Shown in pieces: positions 53,850-61,809 of a stretch of DNA of 64,000 nucleotides. How positions within the stretch are numbered: the first letter of the stretch is position 1; every line of letters starts with the position of its first letter. Made by a program: the position numbers and the translations under genes. The notes beneath the pieces were generated by a model. It made no database searches, was not told where the DNA came from, and saw only the letters and a list, made by a program, of their open reading frames with translations. Source of the stretch: Stakelama portus (GTDB lineage Bacteria; Pseudomonadota; Alphaproteobacteria; Sphingomonadales; Sphingomonadaceae). The stretch is from NCBI RefSeq assembly GCF_003171655.1, contig NZ_QFZL01000002.1, positions 372,001-436,000 on the forward strand. The letters run 5' to 3'.

Positions 53850-54224
53850 TCAGGCGCCCAGTTCGCGCAATTCGCTTTCGATCTGCGCGCGCTGGTTGTC
53901 ATCCGCCGATGCGAGTTGGGCGCGGAGCGCTTCCTTGCGCCCGTCCTTCATTCCGCCGACGATTTTCGCGAATTTCTTCGACAGCACGACCATGCCCAGC
54001 GCGATCAGCGTCCACACGGTCAGCACCAGCGACCAGGTCCCGATCTCTTCCTTGGCCGAATCGGAATAGCGCAACGCCATTTCGGATGTCTGGGACATTT
54101 TGTAGAAAAACAGCAGCCAGCCGAGCACCGCGCCCCCGAGCAGCCAGCGCCCGATCTTCTGCATCCTGGCCAGCTTTTCTTCGGATTCGCGCAATTCGCC
54201 TGCGGTCGGATTTTCCTTGCTCAC
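53850..54224 (-). CDS. Small membrane protein, two segments
   Basis: 124 residues. A charged N-terminal helix, segments WLLGGAVLGWLLFFYKM and WSLVLTVWTLIALGMVVL, and a charged C-terminal helix (KEALRAQLASADDNQRAQIESELREL). GTG start with GGAGAGG. Unknown family. Convergent with the methyltransferase gene. Confidence 0.75.
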   Translation of the reverse strand: MSKENPTAGELRESEEKLARMQKIGRWLLGGAVLGWLLFFYKMSQTSEMALRYSDSAKEEIGTWSLVLTVWTLIALGMVVLSKKFAKIVGGMKDGRKEALRAQLASADDNQRAQIESELRELGA

Positions 54225-54489
54225 GACAACCTCTCCTTTGCCCCCGACGGGGTCTGTCTTGCCATTTTTCGAGGAGAGATTGAGGAAACCGGAGCCTGGC
54301 TTCAGGCAAGGCCCGTCCAGGTCAGAAGTAAATTCGACAAATTTATCAAATGCTTATCGCGCAAAAATGCGCATTGGCCCCCGATCACCCCTCCTCTGCC
54401 AATAATCGAGCAAGGAAAGATCTGAATTTCAAGCCTTCAAAGCGTCCCGCATGCTTTCACCGCTATCGCAGAGACATGGCGAAGGTTGT

Positions 54490-54918
54490 TCAGATCAGCG
54501 CTTCGAGCAAGCCGATCAGCGGCTTGTCAGCCGGCGGCATTTCCAGCGCGTGAAGCTCTAACGGGCGAACCCATTTGAGCGCGCTGGCATGTTTTGCCTG
54601 CGGCATCCCGGACCATTTGCGCAATGCATAGAGCAGCAGCAACAGATGCCGGTCGCCGAGCGGCTCGCTGGCGAAGGTCGCCGGGGCGAGACATGCCGTC
54701 TCCACTGCGATCCCCAGTTCCTCGGCCAGTTCGCGGGCCAGCGCGGCTTCCGGCACTTCGCCGGCTTCCACCTTGCCGCCCGGAAATTCCCACAAGCCGG
54801 CCATGGGTTTGCCGGGCGGTCGCTGCTGCACCAGCACGCGCCCGTCGCCATCAACCAGCGCGGCGGCGACGACGAAGAGAAGGGAAGACCGGTTTGCTAC
54901 AAGGGACACGTTGAGCAC
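54490..54918 (-). CDS. mutT: 8-oxo-dGTP diphosphatase (MutT-like Nudix)
   Basis: 142 residues. The Nudix box is complete (GGKVEAGEVPEAALARELAEELGI region, GX5EX7REUXEEXGU). LFVVAAALVDGDGRVLVQQRP and GLWEFPGGK are MutT features. Removes oxidised dGTP. No ATG precedes the fold; GTG at 54918 or 54909 is the start. Isolated gene, divergent from the pilin gene. Confidence 0.93.
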   Translation of the reverse strand: MLNVSLVANRSSLLFVVAAALVDGDGRVLVQQRPPGKPMAGLWEFPGGKVEAGEVPEAALARELAEELGIAVETACLAPATFASEPLGDRHLLLLLYALRKWSGMPQAKHASALKWVRPLELHALEMPPADKPLIGLLEALI

Positions 54919-54973
54919 TTCATTAAGGAAGAATCGCTACCTCTTGTAGAGATGCGAGTTAAAGAAACCAGCG

Positions 54974-55159
54974 ATGCGTAAGCTCGCCGCGACACTGATC
55001 CGGCTGACGCGCGACTGCCGTGGGGCAAGCGCGGTGGAATATGGATTCATCCTGGCGCTGATCGTTCTCGCGCTGATCACCAGCCTGATGGCGCTCGCCG
55101 ATGTCACCACCGGCATGTGGAACAATGTGTCGGAAAAGGTCGTCCGGGCTTCTCAGTAA
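54974..55159 (+). CDS. Flp family type IVb pilin (divergent copy)
   Basis: 61 residues, mostly one hydrophobic helix (FILALIVLALITSLMALADV). The prepilin cleavage context is GASAVEYGFI, with the conserved Glu at +5 and Tyr. The second copy follows 107 bases on. No tad/cpa secretion genes are in the window. Confidence 0.9.
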   Translation: MRKLAATLIRLTRDCRGASAVEYGFILALIVLALITSLMALADVTTGMWNNVSEKVVRASQ

Positions 55160-55266
55160 GTCCGCTTAAGCCTTTTTCAACCTCCGACACCTACCGTCCG
55201 ATCTGCCGAACCGGTTCTCCGGTGCGGCCGGGTGACTGAAGTTTCATGGAACACTGGAGACCGGAC

Positions 55267-55434
55267 ATGCAGAAGATTCGTAATTTCCTGAAGAACAGCA
55301 AGGGCGCGACCGCCATCGAATATGGTCTGATCGCAGCTCTGATCGCCGTTGCCGCCATCGCCGCGATGCAGGGCCTGGGCAACAATCTGAAGAACACCTT
55401 CAACAACGTTTCGTCGAACATGAAGAGCACCTAG
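55267..55434 (+). CDS. Flp family type IVb pilin
   Basis: 55 residues: KNSKGATAIEYGLIAALIAVAAIA is the standard Flp N-terminus with G|A cleavage and the EYG motif, then NNLKNTFNNVSSNMKST. GGAGA precedes the ATG at 55267. It resembles the pilins made in large amount for Tad pili, and a strong terminator follows. The machinery must be encoded elsewhere. Confidence 0.95.
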   Translation: MQKIRNFLKNSKGATAIEYGLIAALIAVAAIAAMQGLGNNLKNTFNNVSSNMKST

Positions 55435-55469
55435 TCTCTAGGTTTTTCAAGATTCTACGCGAACGACTG

Positions 55470-55499
55470 GCGGCGGGGCTTCGGCTCCGCCGCTTTTTT
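55470..55499 (+). terminator. Terminator after the Flp pilin gene
   Basis: 10-bp stem GCGGCGGGGC (55470-55479) / GCTCCGCCGC (55484-55493) with one G-U pair, TTCG tetraloop, then six T (55494-55499). Confidence 0.95.
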
Positions 55500-55543
55500 A
55501 TGGGTGCAAGGCAGATCGGGCGGAACGTGCCGCCGCCAGACGA

Positions 55544-56491
55544 TCAGAGGCGGCCCATCGCCAGGAATTTGGCACGGCGCGCCTGACGCAACCCTTCGGG
55601 CGAACCGCCGTCGAGATCGTTGAGTGCCGATTCGATGGCATCGCCCAGCGCGCGAATCGCCACCTTGGGATCGCGATGCGCGCCGCCCAGCGGCTCGGCA
55701 ACGATTCGGTCGATCACACCCAGTTCCTTCAGATGCTGGGCAGTGACCTTCATCGCTTCGGCGGCGTCCGCCGCCTTGTCCGCGGTGCGCCACAGGATCG
55801 AAGCGCAGCCTTCGGGTGAAATCACCGAATAGACCGCATGCTCCATCATCAGCACGGTATTGCCCGATGCGAGCGCGATCGCGCCGCCCGAGCCGCCCTC
55901 GCCCAGAATCGCCGACACCAGCGGCACCCCCAGATTGAGGCATTGTTCGGTCGAGCGGGCAATGGCTTCGGCCTGTCCGCGCTCTTCGGCCTGCACGCCG
56001 GGAAAGGCGCCCGACGTATCGACCAGAGTCACGACCGGAAGGCCGAACTTGTCGGCCAGCCGCATCAGCCGGATCGCCTTGCGATAGCCCTCCGGCTTGC
56101 CCATGCCGAAATTATGCTTGAGCCGGCTGGCGGTATCGTCGCCCTTTTCATGGCCGATCACCATCACGCGGCGTCCGCGAAACCGACCCAGCCCGCCCAT
56201 GATCGCATTGTCGTCGGCAAAGGCGCGATCGCCGCCCAGCGGCATGAAATCCTCGATCAGCTCGGCGACATAATGTTTGAAATGCGGACGTTCGGGATGA
56301 CGGGCGACCTGAGTCTTCTGCCACGGCGTCAGCCGGGCATAGGTGTCGGTCAGCATCTTGTCGGACTTGGCCTGAAGCTTCGCGACTTCCGATTCGATAT
56401 CCACGGCGCCATCGGCCGCAGTCTGGCGCAGCTCGTCGATGCGACCCTGAAGCTCCGCAATCGGCTTTTCGAAATCGAGAAAGGTGGCCAT
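55544..56491 (-). CDS. accA: Acetyl-CoA carboxylase carboxyltransferase subunit alpha
   Basis: 315 residues; with AccD transfers CO2 from biotin to acetyl-CoA in fatty acid synthesis. Landmarks are [71 protein letters not shown] and [18 protein letters not shown] at 56489-56491. It follows xerD by 91 bases. Confidence 0.98.
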   Translation of the reverse strand: MATFLDFEKPIAELQGRIDELRQTAADGAVDIESEVAKLQAKSDKMLTDTYARLTPWQKTQVARHPERPHFKHYVAELIEDFMPLGGDRAFADDNAIMGGLGRFRGRRVMVIGHEKGDDTASRLKHNFGMGKPEGYRKAIRLMRLADKFGLPVVTLVDTSGAFPGVQAEERGQAEAIARSTEQCLNLGVPLVSAILGEGGSGGAIALASGNTVLMMEHAVYSVISPEGCASILWRTADKAADAAEAMKVTAQHLKELGVIDRIVAEPLGGAHRDPKVAIRALGDAIESALNDLDGGSPEGLRQARRAKFLAMGRL

Positions 56492-56582
56492 CCGGCGCCT
56501 GAAATCCTGTTGTCTGCCCAAAAGCCGCGCATTGCACCCGCGCCGCCAACTCCATGCGGCCTAGGTGCGTCCGGCGCCTTCG

Positions 56583-57482
56583 TCAACGCGCGAGGTCGGC
56601 CAGGGGATGCCGCTGATTGACCAGTTCGACGAGTCGGCGGCTGTCGACATGGGTATAGATCTCGGTCGTGGCGATGTCGGCATGGCCTAGCATCGCCTGC
56701 AGCGCGCGCAGATCCGCACCGCCTTCGAGCAGGTGCGTGGCAAAGGCGTGGCGCAACACATGCGGGCTTACCCGATCGGGCGCGATGCCGGCCTCTCCCG
56801 CCAGCGCGCGGATGATCTGGAACAGGCGGACGCGCGACAAATGCCCCTTTCCCGACGGGAAAAGCCAGGGTTTTTCCACCGGCACATGGTCGCGCCATGC
56901 GGCAACCGCGGCACGCGCACGGTCGCTGATCGGCACCAGCCGCTCGCGCCCGCCCTTGCCGCGCAGGATCAGATAGGGGCGGTCGGGCGCCACGGCATTG
57001 CGCGGCAGGGCGACCAGCTCGCTCGCGCGCAGCCCGGAGCCGTAGAGCAGCTCCACCAGCGCGGCGAGCCGCAGATCGCGCGGGTCGGGCGGCACCCGCG
57101 CTATGCGCGCGGCGATCGCCGCGAACAGCGCGTCGACGTCGGCGACCGACAAGGTACGCGGCAGCGGCCGAGTCGCGCCGGGGCGCGGCAACGCGCCGCC
57201 CGGATCGTCGCTGCGCAGCCCCTCATCGGCCAGAAAGGCGTAAAAACGCCGCAGCGCCGCCGATTTGCGCGCCACCGTGCTGCGCGCCAGCGACATCCAT
57301 TCGGCACCCAGCCGCTCGAGATCCTCGCGCCCCGCCTCGCCCAGCCGCCCGCCGAGAAATTCGGAAGCGAGCCGGAGGTCGGTGGCATAGGCGGCGATCG
57401 TGTTGCCTGCGGCCCCCGCCTCGGCAGCCATCATCTCCAGAAACCGCTCGATCAGCGCAGCGTCGTTCGCCGACACGCTCAT
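56583..57482 (-). CDS. xerD: Tyrosine recombinase XerD-type
   Basis: 299 residues. The catalytic Arg lies in LLYGSGLRASELVAL; HVLRHAFATHLLEGGADLRALQAMLGH and the nucleophile in TTEIYTHVD complete the R-K-H-R-H-Y set. The core-binding domain (residues 1-110) is normal. It resolves chromosome dimers at dif with XerC. Placed divergent from aroKB through two small genes, as in relatives; there are no mobile genes, so it is housekeeping. Confidence 0.95.
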   Translation of the reverse strand: MSVSANDAALIERFLEMMAAEAGAAGNTIAAYATDLRLASEFLGGRLGEAGREDLERLGAEWMSLARSTVARKSAALRRFYAFLADEGLRSDDPGGALPRPGATRPLPRTLSVADVDALFAAIAARIARVPPDPRDLRLAALVELLYGSGLRASELVALPRNAVAPDRPYLILRGKGGRERLVPISDRARAAVAAWRDHVPVEKPWLFPSGKGHLSRVRLFQIIRALAGEAGIAPDRVSPHVLRHAFATHLLEGGADLRALQAMLGHADIATTEIYTHVDSRRLVELVNQRHPLADLAR

Positions 57483-57504
57483 GCGGCCGTGTCGGCGGAA
57501 CGAA

Positions 57505-59322
57505 TCACGCCCGCGTGATCGCCTCGACGGCGATCATCCGCGCATAATTTTCCATGCCCGCCGCGCGCAGCGCCGCGACGATATGGAACAGCGCTTCGGG
57601 CTGTACCTGCGACCAGCGATAGGTCTGCATCGCCAGTGCGGAAAGCAGCACCACGGTCCCGGCATCGCCGCGCCGACCTGCAGCGTCGATTTCCTGGGTC
57701 CAGAGATTGCTGGCCCCGATCGGCACATCGAGCGCGGACGCCATGCGTTGCGCGTCATTGTCCTCAAGCCGCCCGAGCCCCGCCAGACCGGCGAAGAAAA
57801 GCTGTGCCCTGCGACGATCGAAATTGGCGCGATAGCTGTCGGCATCGCTATAGGAAATGCGCGCGCCCGGCGTCATGTCCGCCAGCGTCAGCATCGCCCA
57901 GCCATTGGTGCCGCGCGCGACGACGCTCTCCCACGCCTGTGCCTGCTGAGTCAGGCCGGTGCTGAGCATCGACGCGATCAGCAGGTCCGCATCCTCACTC
58001 AGATCGCTGCTCGCCGGAAGCCGCCCCGCCGCGCGCGCAGTAAGGATCAGGCGCGCATAATGGCGGCGCGAATCCCCCGGCGCTTCCCACAGGCTGCGCA
58101 TCGCCGTAACGCGGTCGGCCGCACGCGCAGCGGCATAGGCGGTGCGCAAATCGCGCGCCGTTGCCAGTTCCGCGCTGTTGCCATCGTCGTTGGCGGCGAT
58201 TTCGCCATAAAGATCGACCAGCCCGGCGTTCGAAAACACGCCATTTGCCGCCGCCAGTTCGGCATCGGCGACCCGCAATCCGGGATCGGGGCGCGGCGAA
58301 AGCGCATACCAGTAGCGCAGCTGCGGCCGGACGCCCTGCATCAGCCGATCGGGAATTTCGACATTGCCCGCCATCGCCAGGCCATATCGCCAAGTCGTCA
58401 GGCGATTGACGCTGTTCCATTCGATCGTCACGGCACGCGCACCCGATGCACCGGTCGCAATCACTTTTTCGGCGAGCAGCGTATCGATATCGTTGCGCGA
58501 TCCGCGACGTGTGCCTTGCTGCACCAATTCTTCGGCGCGCTTCGACTTGCCGACCAGCCCGGCGCACATCGCCTGGGCAAGCACCCAGCCGCGCGCGGGC
58601 AGGGTTTCGGCGCCACGATCGGCATAGGGGCACACCGCCGCAGGATCGCCATTGGCGAGCGCGACCTGCATCCCCGTCTGCATCAGCCAGGGCGAATAAT
58701 CCTCGGTATCGACCGACTGGACGAGCAGCCGCGCGGCAACCGATTCGCCCATGCGGAGCAACAGCCATGCGCGCTCTGCCGTGAAATCGGCGCCGGAAAT
58801 GCCCTGCGGCGTGTCGATCCGGGACATCAGGGCGCGGCGCAGCGCGATCGAAAGCCAGCGCGACGCGATCGGCGCGTCGAGCCGCCGCATCAGAATCTGA
58901 AGATAGCGTCCGTTCGACCGGCCGAACGAATCATGCGCGAAGGGCGGATTGCCATAGGCGACCGTACCGACCCGCGCCGTGGAGCGGCGGGCGAATTCGG
59001 GCAGTTCGTACCGCGAATAATCGACGGTCGACAGCGTCGGAGTCGGCTGAGGCGCAGGCGATTCGCCGCCGGTTTCCGCGCTTTGCGAAGGCGATGCGGG
59101 AATCGGCTGCACAATCGCCGGACGCGGCGCCGGGTTGGGAGCGCGCGTCGGTTGCGGCGCCGGCGGCGTCGTATCGGGCTCGCCGAATCCCGGCGGCAGC
59201 AGCGATTCGGGCGCGTCCTGGCGGTCCTGCCGATCCTGGCCGAGCGCGGGAATCCCCGTCCCGGCGGCCAGCAATGCGAGCGCGATTGCCCCGAAGGCGA
59301 CGTTACTGCGAGAGATTTTCAA
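57505..59322 (-). CDS. Large exported protein of unknown function
   Basis: 605 residues. The proposed start, TTG 59320-59322, gives a clear signal peptide (KISRSNVAFGAIALALLAAGTGIPALGQ) and AAAAGG 9 bases upstream. A Pro-rich linker (APQPTRAPNPAPRPAIVQP) precedes a helical alpha-solenoid-like domain (from about residue 150 to the end). No known family; likely periplasmic. It overlaps the small membrane gene upstream by 20 bases and ends 22 bases before xerD. Confidence 0.8.
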   Translation of the reverse strand: MKISRSNVAFGAIALALLAAGTGIPALGQDRQDRQDAPESLLPPGFGEPDTTPPAPQPTRAPNPAPRPAIVQPIPASPSQSAETGGESPAPQPTPTLSTVDYSRYELPEFARRSTARVGTVAYGNPPFAHDSFGRSNGRYLQILMRRLDAPIASRWLSIALRRALMSRIDTPQGISGADFTAERAWLLLRMGESVAARLLVQSVDTEDYSPWLMQTGMQVALANGDPAAVCPYADRGAETLPARGWVLAQAMCAGLVGKSKRAEELVQQGTRRGSRNDIDTLLAEKVIATGASGARAVTIEWNSVNRLTTWRYGLAMAGNVEIPDRLMQGVRPQLRYWYALSPRPDPGLRVADAELAAANGVFSNAGLVDLYGEIAANDDGNSAELATARDLRTAYAAARAADRVTAMRSLWEAPGDSRRHYARLILTARAAGRLPASSDLSEDADLLIASMLSTGLTQQAQAWESVVARGTNGWAMLTLADMTPGARISYSDADSYRANFDRRRAQLFFAGLAGLGRLEDNDAQRMASALDVPIGASNLWTQEIDAAGRRGDAGTVVLLSALAMQTYRWSQVQPEALFHIVAALRAAGMENYARMIAVEAITRA

Positions 59323-59440
59323 GCGGAACGACCTTTTCAACACGAACCGGCTCCTGTTCGCTATTGCGGCCGGCGAGAAAGAACAGGCCGCCAACCAGCA
59401 ACAACAGGACGACGACCAGAGCGATGAGCGAACGGGGCAT
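59303..59440 (-). CDS. Small single-span membrane protein
   Basis: 45 residues: MPRSLIALVVVLLLLVGGLF is one membrane span, followed by FLAGRNSEQEPVRVEKVVPLENL, a short periplasmic or cytosolic tail. Its end overlaps the start of the large exported protein by 20 bases, suggesting coupled translation and joint function. The upstream frame to 59524 overlaps aroK and is rejected. Confidence 0.72.
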   Translation of the reverse strand: MPRSLIALVVVLLLLVGGLFFLAGRNSEQEPVRVEKVVPLENLSQ

Positions 59441-59522
59441 GGAACAGGGTCCGTGGACAGAGGAAAATCGGGTCGGCGGCCTTTTGCCCGAGACCCACGC
59501 TGGCTGTATAGCCCCAACTGTC

Positions 59523-60065
59523 ATGTTACAAACCGATGTCAGTCACGCGACCTGGAGCGGCAAGCCGATCGTATTGATCGGGCTGATGGGCGCAGGCAAG
59601 TCGACCGTGGGTCGCCGGCTGGCCCAGCGGCTGCATCTGCCGTTCGTCGATGCCGATTGCGAGATCGAAGCGGCGGCGGGCATGACGATTCCGGAAATTT
59701 TCGACAAATTCGGCGAGCCGCATTTCCGCGACGGCGAACGGCGCGTGCTGGCGCGCCTGATCGACGACACCACGCCCAAGGTGATCGCGACCGGGGGCGG
59801 CGCGTTCCTGAACGACGATACGCGCGCGCTGATCCTCGAACGGACGCTGGCGATCTGGCTCGACGCCGAACCGCATGTCCTGGCCGAACGCGTCAGCCGT
59901 CGGGACTCGCGCCCGTTGCTACGCGATCGCGATCCGATCGAAGTGCTTACCGAACTCGCACGCGTGCGAAATCCGGTCTATGCGCTCGCGCCGATCCGCG
60001 TCGAAAGCATCGCGATGCCGCACGACGTAACCGTGAACGAGATTTTGAAGGCTCTGGGTCTGTGA
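59523..60065 (+). CDS. aroK: Shikimate kinase
   Basis: 180 residues; phosphorylates shikimate in aromatic synthesis. P-loop GLMGAGKSTVGRRLA, DADCEIEAAAGMTI with the substrate Asp, GGGAFLNDDTR and the LID arginine in SRRDSRPLLR. The stop overlaps the GTG start of aroB. Divergent from the small membrane gene. Confidence 0.97.
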   Translation: MLQTDVSHATWSGKPIVLIGLMGAGKSTVGRRLAQRLHLPFVDADCEIEAAAGMTIPEIFDKFGEPHFRDGERRVLARLIDDTTPKVIATGGGAFLNDDTRALILERTLAIWLDAEPHVLAERVSRRDSRPLLRDRDPIEVLTELARVRNPVYALAPIRVESIAMPHDVTVNEILKALGL

Positions 60066-61168
60066 CCATCGTCCCCGTCGCGCTGGGCGCACGCAGTTAT
60101 GACATTCGTATCGAGGCGGGGCTGATTGCCCGCGCCGGCGATATACTCGCACCCTTTTCGCGTGGGCGAACGATGGCGATCGTTTCCGACGAGAATGTCC
60201 GCCCGCATCTTGCCGCGTTGCAGGCGAGCATGGAAATGTCAGGGATCGCCAGCGAGGCAATCGTGCTGCCGCCCGGCGAAGCTACCAAGAGCTGGGCACA
60301 GCTGGAGGCGCTGACCGACCGGCTGCTCGATCTGGGTATCGAGCGCGGCGATCATGTGATCGCACTGGGCGGCGGAGTGATCGGCGATCTGGTCGGCTTT
60401 GCGACTTCGATCCTCAAGCGCGGATGCGGCTTCATCCAGATTCCCACCACGTTGCTGGCGCAGGTCGACAGTTCGGTCGGCGGCAAGACCGCGATCAACA
60501 GCCGCGCGGGCAAGAATCTGATCGGCGCGTTTCACCAGCCGGCAATGGTGCTGATCGACCCGCAGGTGCTCGATACGCTGGGCCCGCGCGACCTGCGCGC
60601 CGGCTATGCCGAGGTCGTCAAATATGGCCTGATCGACGATCCGGAATTTTTCGCCTGGTGCGAAGCGAACGGCGCCGCGCTGCTTGCCGGCGATCCCGCC
60701 GCGCGCGCATATGCGATCGCACGATCGGTAACCGCCAAGGCGCGCATCGTCGCCGAGGATGAGCGCGAGACGACCGGCAAGCGCGCTCTGCTCAATCTGG
60801 GCCACACATTCGGCCATGCGTTGGAAGCGGAAACCGGTTTTTCCGACAAACTGCTCCATGGCGAAGGCGTGGCGGCGGGCATGGCGCTGGCGTTCGGCTT
60901 TTCGGTTGCTCAGGGCATTTGTCCGGGGGCAGATGCCGATCGCGTCGCCGCGCATCTGCGCGATACCGGCCTGCCGCACGATCTCGCCTCGGCGGGAATC
61001 GCGGCAAGCGGCGAAACGCTGGTCGCGCATATGCTGCACGACAAGAAAATGGATGCCGGTACGCTGCCCTTCCTGCTCGCGCGCGGGATCGGGCAAAGCT
61101 ATCTCGACAAGACGGTGTCGCTGGACGACGTCGCGGCGTTTCTCGACCGGCAGCACGTGCCGGCCTGA
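60062..61168 (+). CDS. aroB: 3-dehydroquinate synthase
   Basis: 368 residues; second step of the shikimate route. NAD and metal sites show as GGGVIGDLVGFATSILKRG, QIPTTLLAQVDSSVGGKTAIN, GYAEVVKYGLIDD and NLGHTFGHALE; KMDAGTLPFLL is in the C-terminus. GTG start at 60062 overlaps aroK, so the pair is translationally coupled. Confidence 0.98.
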   Translation: MTIVPVALGARSYDIRIEAGLIARAGDILAPFSRGRTMAIVSDENVRPHLAALQASMEMSGIASEAIVLPPGEATKSWAQLEALTDRLLDLGIERGDHVIALGGGVIGDLVGFATSILKRGCGFIQIPTTLLAQVDSSVGGKTAINSRAGKNLIGAFHQPAMVLIDPQVLDTLGPRDLRAGYAEVVKYGLIDDPEFFAWCEANGAALLAGDPAARAYAIARSVTAKARIVAEDERETTGKRALLNLGHTFGHALEAETGFSDKLLHGEGVAAGMALAFGFSVAQGICPGADADRVAAHLRDTGLPHDLASAGIAASGETLVAHMLHDKKMDAGTLPFLLARGIGQSYLDKTVSLDDVAAFLDRQHVPA

Positions 61169-61206
61169 CATTACTGCCGCTGGTAGTGGGGACAGGATAG
61201 GCCGTT

Positions 61207-61248
61207 CCCGTTCGTGCCGAACTGCGAAAAGCTCAGCACAAACGGTGG
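61207..61248. repeat. Decayed CTTCGACAAGCTCAG-family repeat
   Basis: AAAGCTCAGCACAAACGGTGG matches the right end of the repeat at 31562-31582 (AAGCTCAGCGCAAACGGTGG) with one change; the left half is reduced to TTCGTGCCGAACTGCG. It lies just past aroB, before a converging gene. Confidence 0.55.
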
Positions 61249-61261
61249 GCGCGTCGGGAGC

Positions 61262-61591
61262 CTAGGCGGCGAGTTCGACCGTCAGCGTCGTTGCCTGCGG
61301 CTGGATCGAACGAACGGTCACTGCCGCGTCGTCACCTTCGCCGCGTTCGACGGCGGCGATCTGAATCGCGGTCACCGAATCGCCATTGCCTTCACCCGGC
61401 GCGACCACGGCCTGTGCGCCGTCTTCGCGGGTTTCGAGTTCTTCGAACACGTACACGCCCTGCGCGTCGAGATAGAAGGTGTTTTCGCCGAAATGGCCCT
61501 GCAGCCCGGAATCGGCAGCGGCCGTTTCGGGAATGGGGGTCAGGCCGGTCTTGTCCTTGATCGTGTCGATCTGCTGCTGATCGAGCTTCAT
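61262..61591 (-). CDS. Hypothetical acidic protein
   Basis: 109 residues from ATG 61589-61591 with AGGAGA 8 bases upstream. Composition is acidic with Val/Thr-rich strands (FYLDAQGVYVFEELETRED, AVTVRSIQPQATTLTVEL), perhaps a small beta domain. No signal peptide. I do not recognise it. Convergent with aroB. Confidence 0.65.
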   Translation of the reverse strand: MKLDQQQIDTIKDKTGLTPIPETAAADSGLQGHFGENTFYLDAQGVYVFEELETREDGAQAVVAPGEGNGDSVTAIQIAAVERGEGDDAAVTVRSIQPQATTLTVELAA

Positions 61592-61809
61592 CGTGCGGTC
61601 TCCTGTTGCGAGCACGGGAGGGACGCGCCTGGGAAGCGAGCCCCGGGGACGCCGATTGGCGCCACGGCGGAGGCACAAGCCTATCGAACTTCGCCCGGCA
61701 GGTCCAACCCGGCGCGCCGCGATCCGCCCCGGCGGCGCCACACATTGCCCCGCAGCGCGGATGCCCCTAGCCTGCCGCGCAATCCACGAAACAATATGCG
61801 AAAGCTGTC

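Noticed and set aside
56583..57482. Phage or integron integrase
   Set aside because: Length and motifs are XerD; no att-like direct repeats, cargo genes or tRNA disruption beside it.
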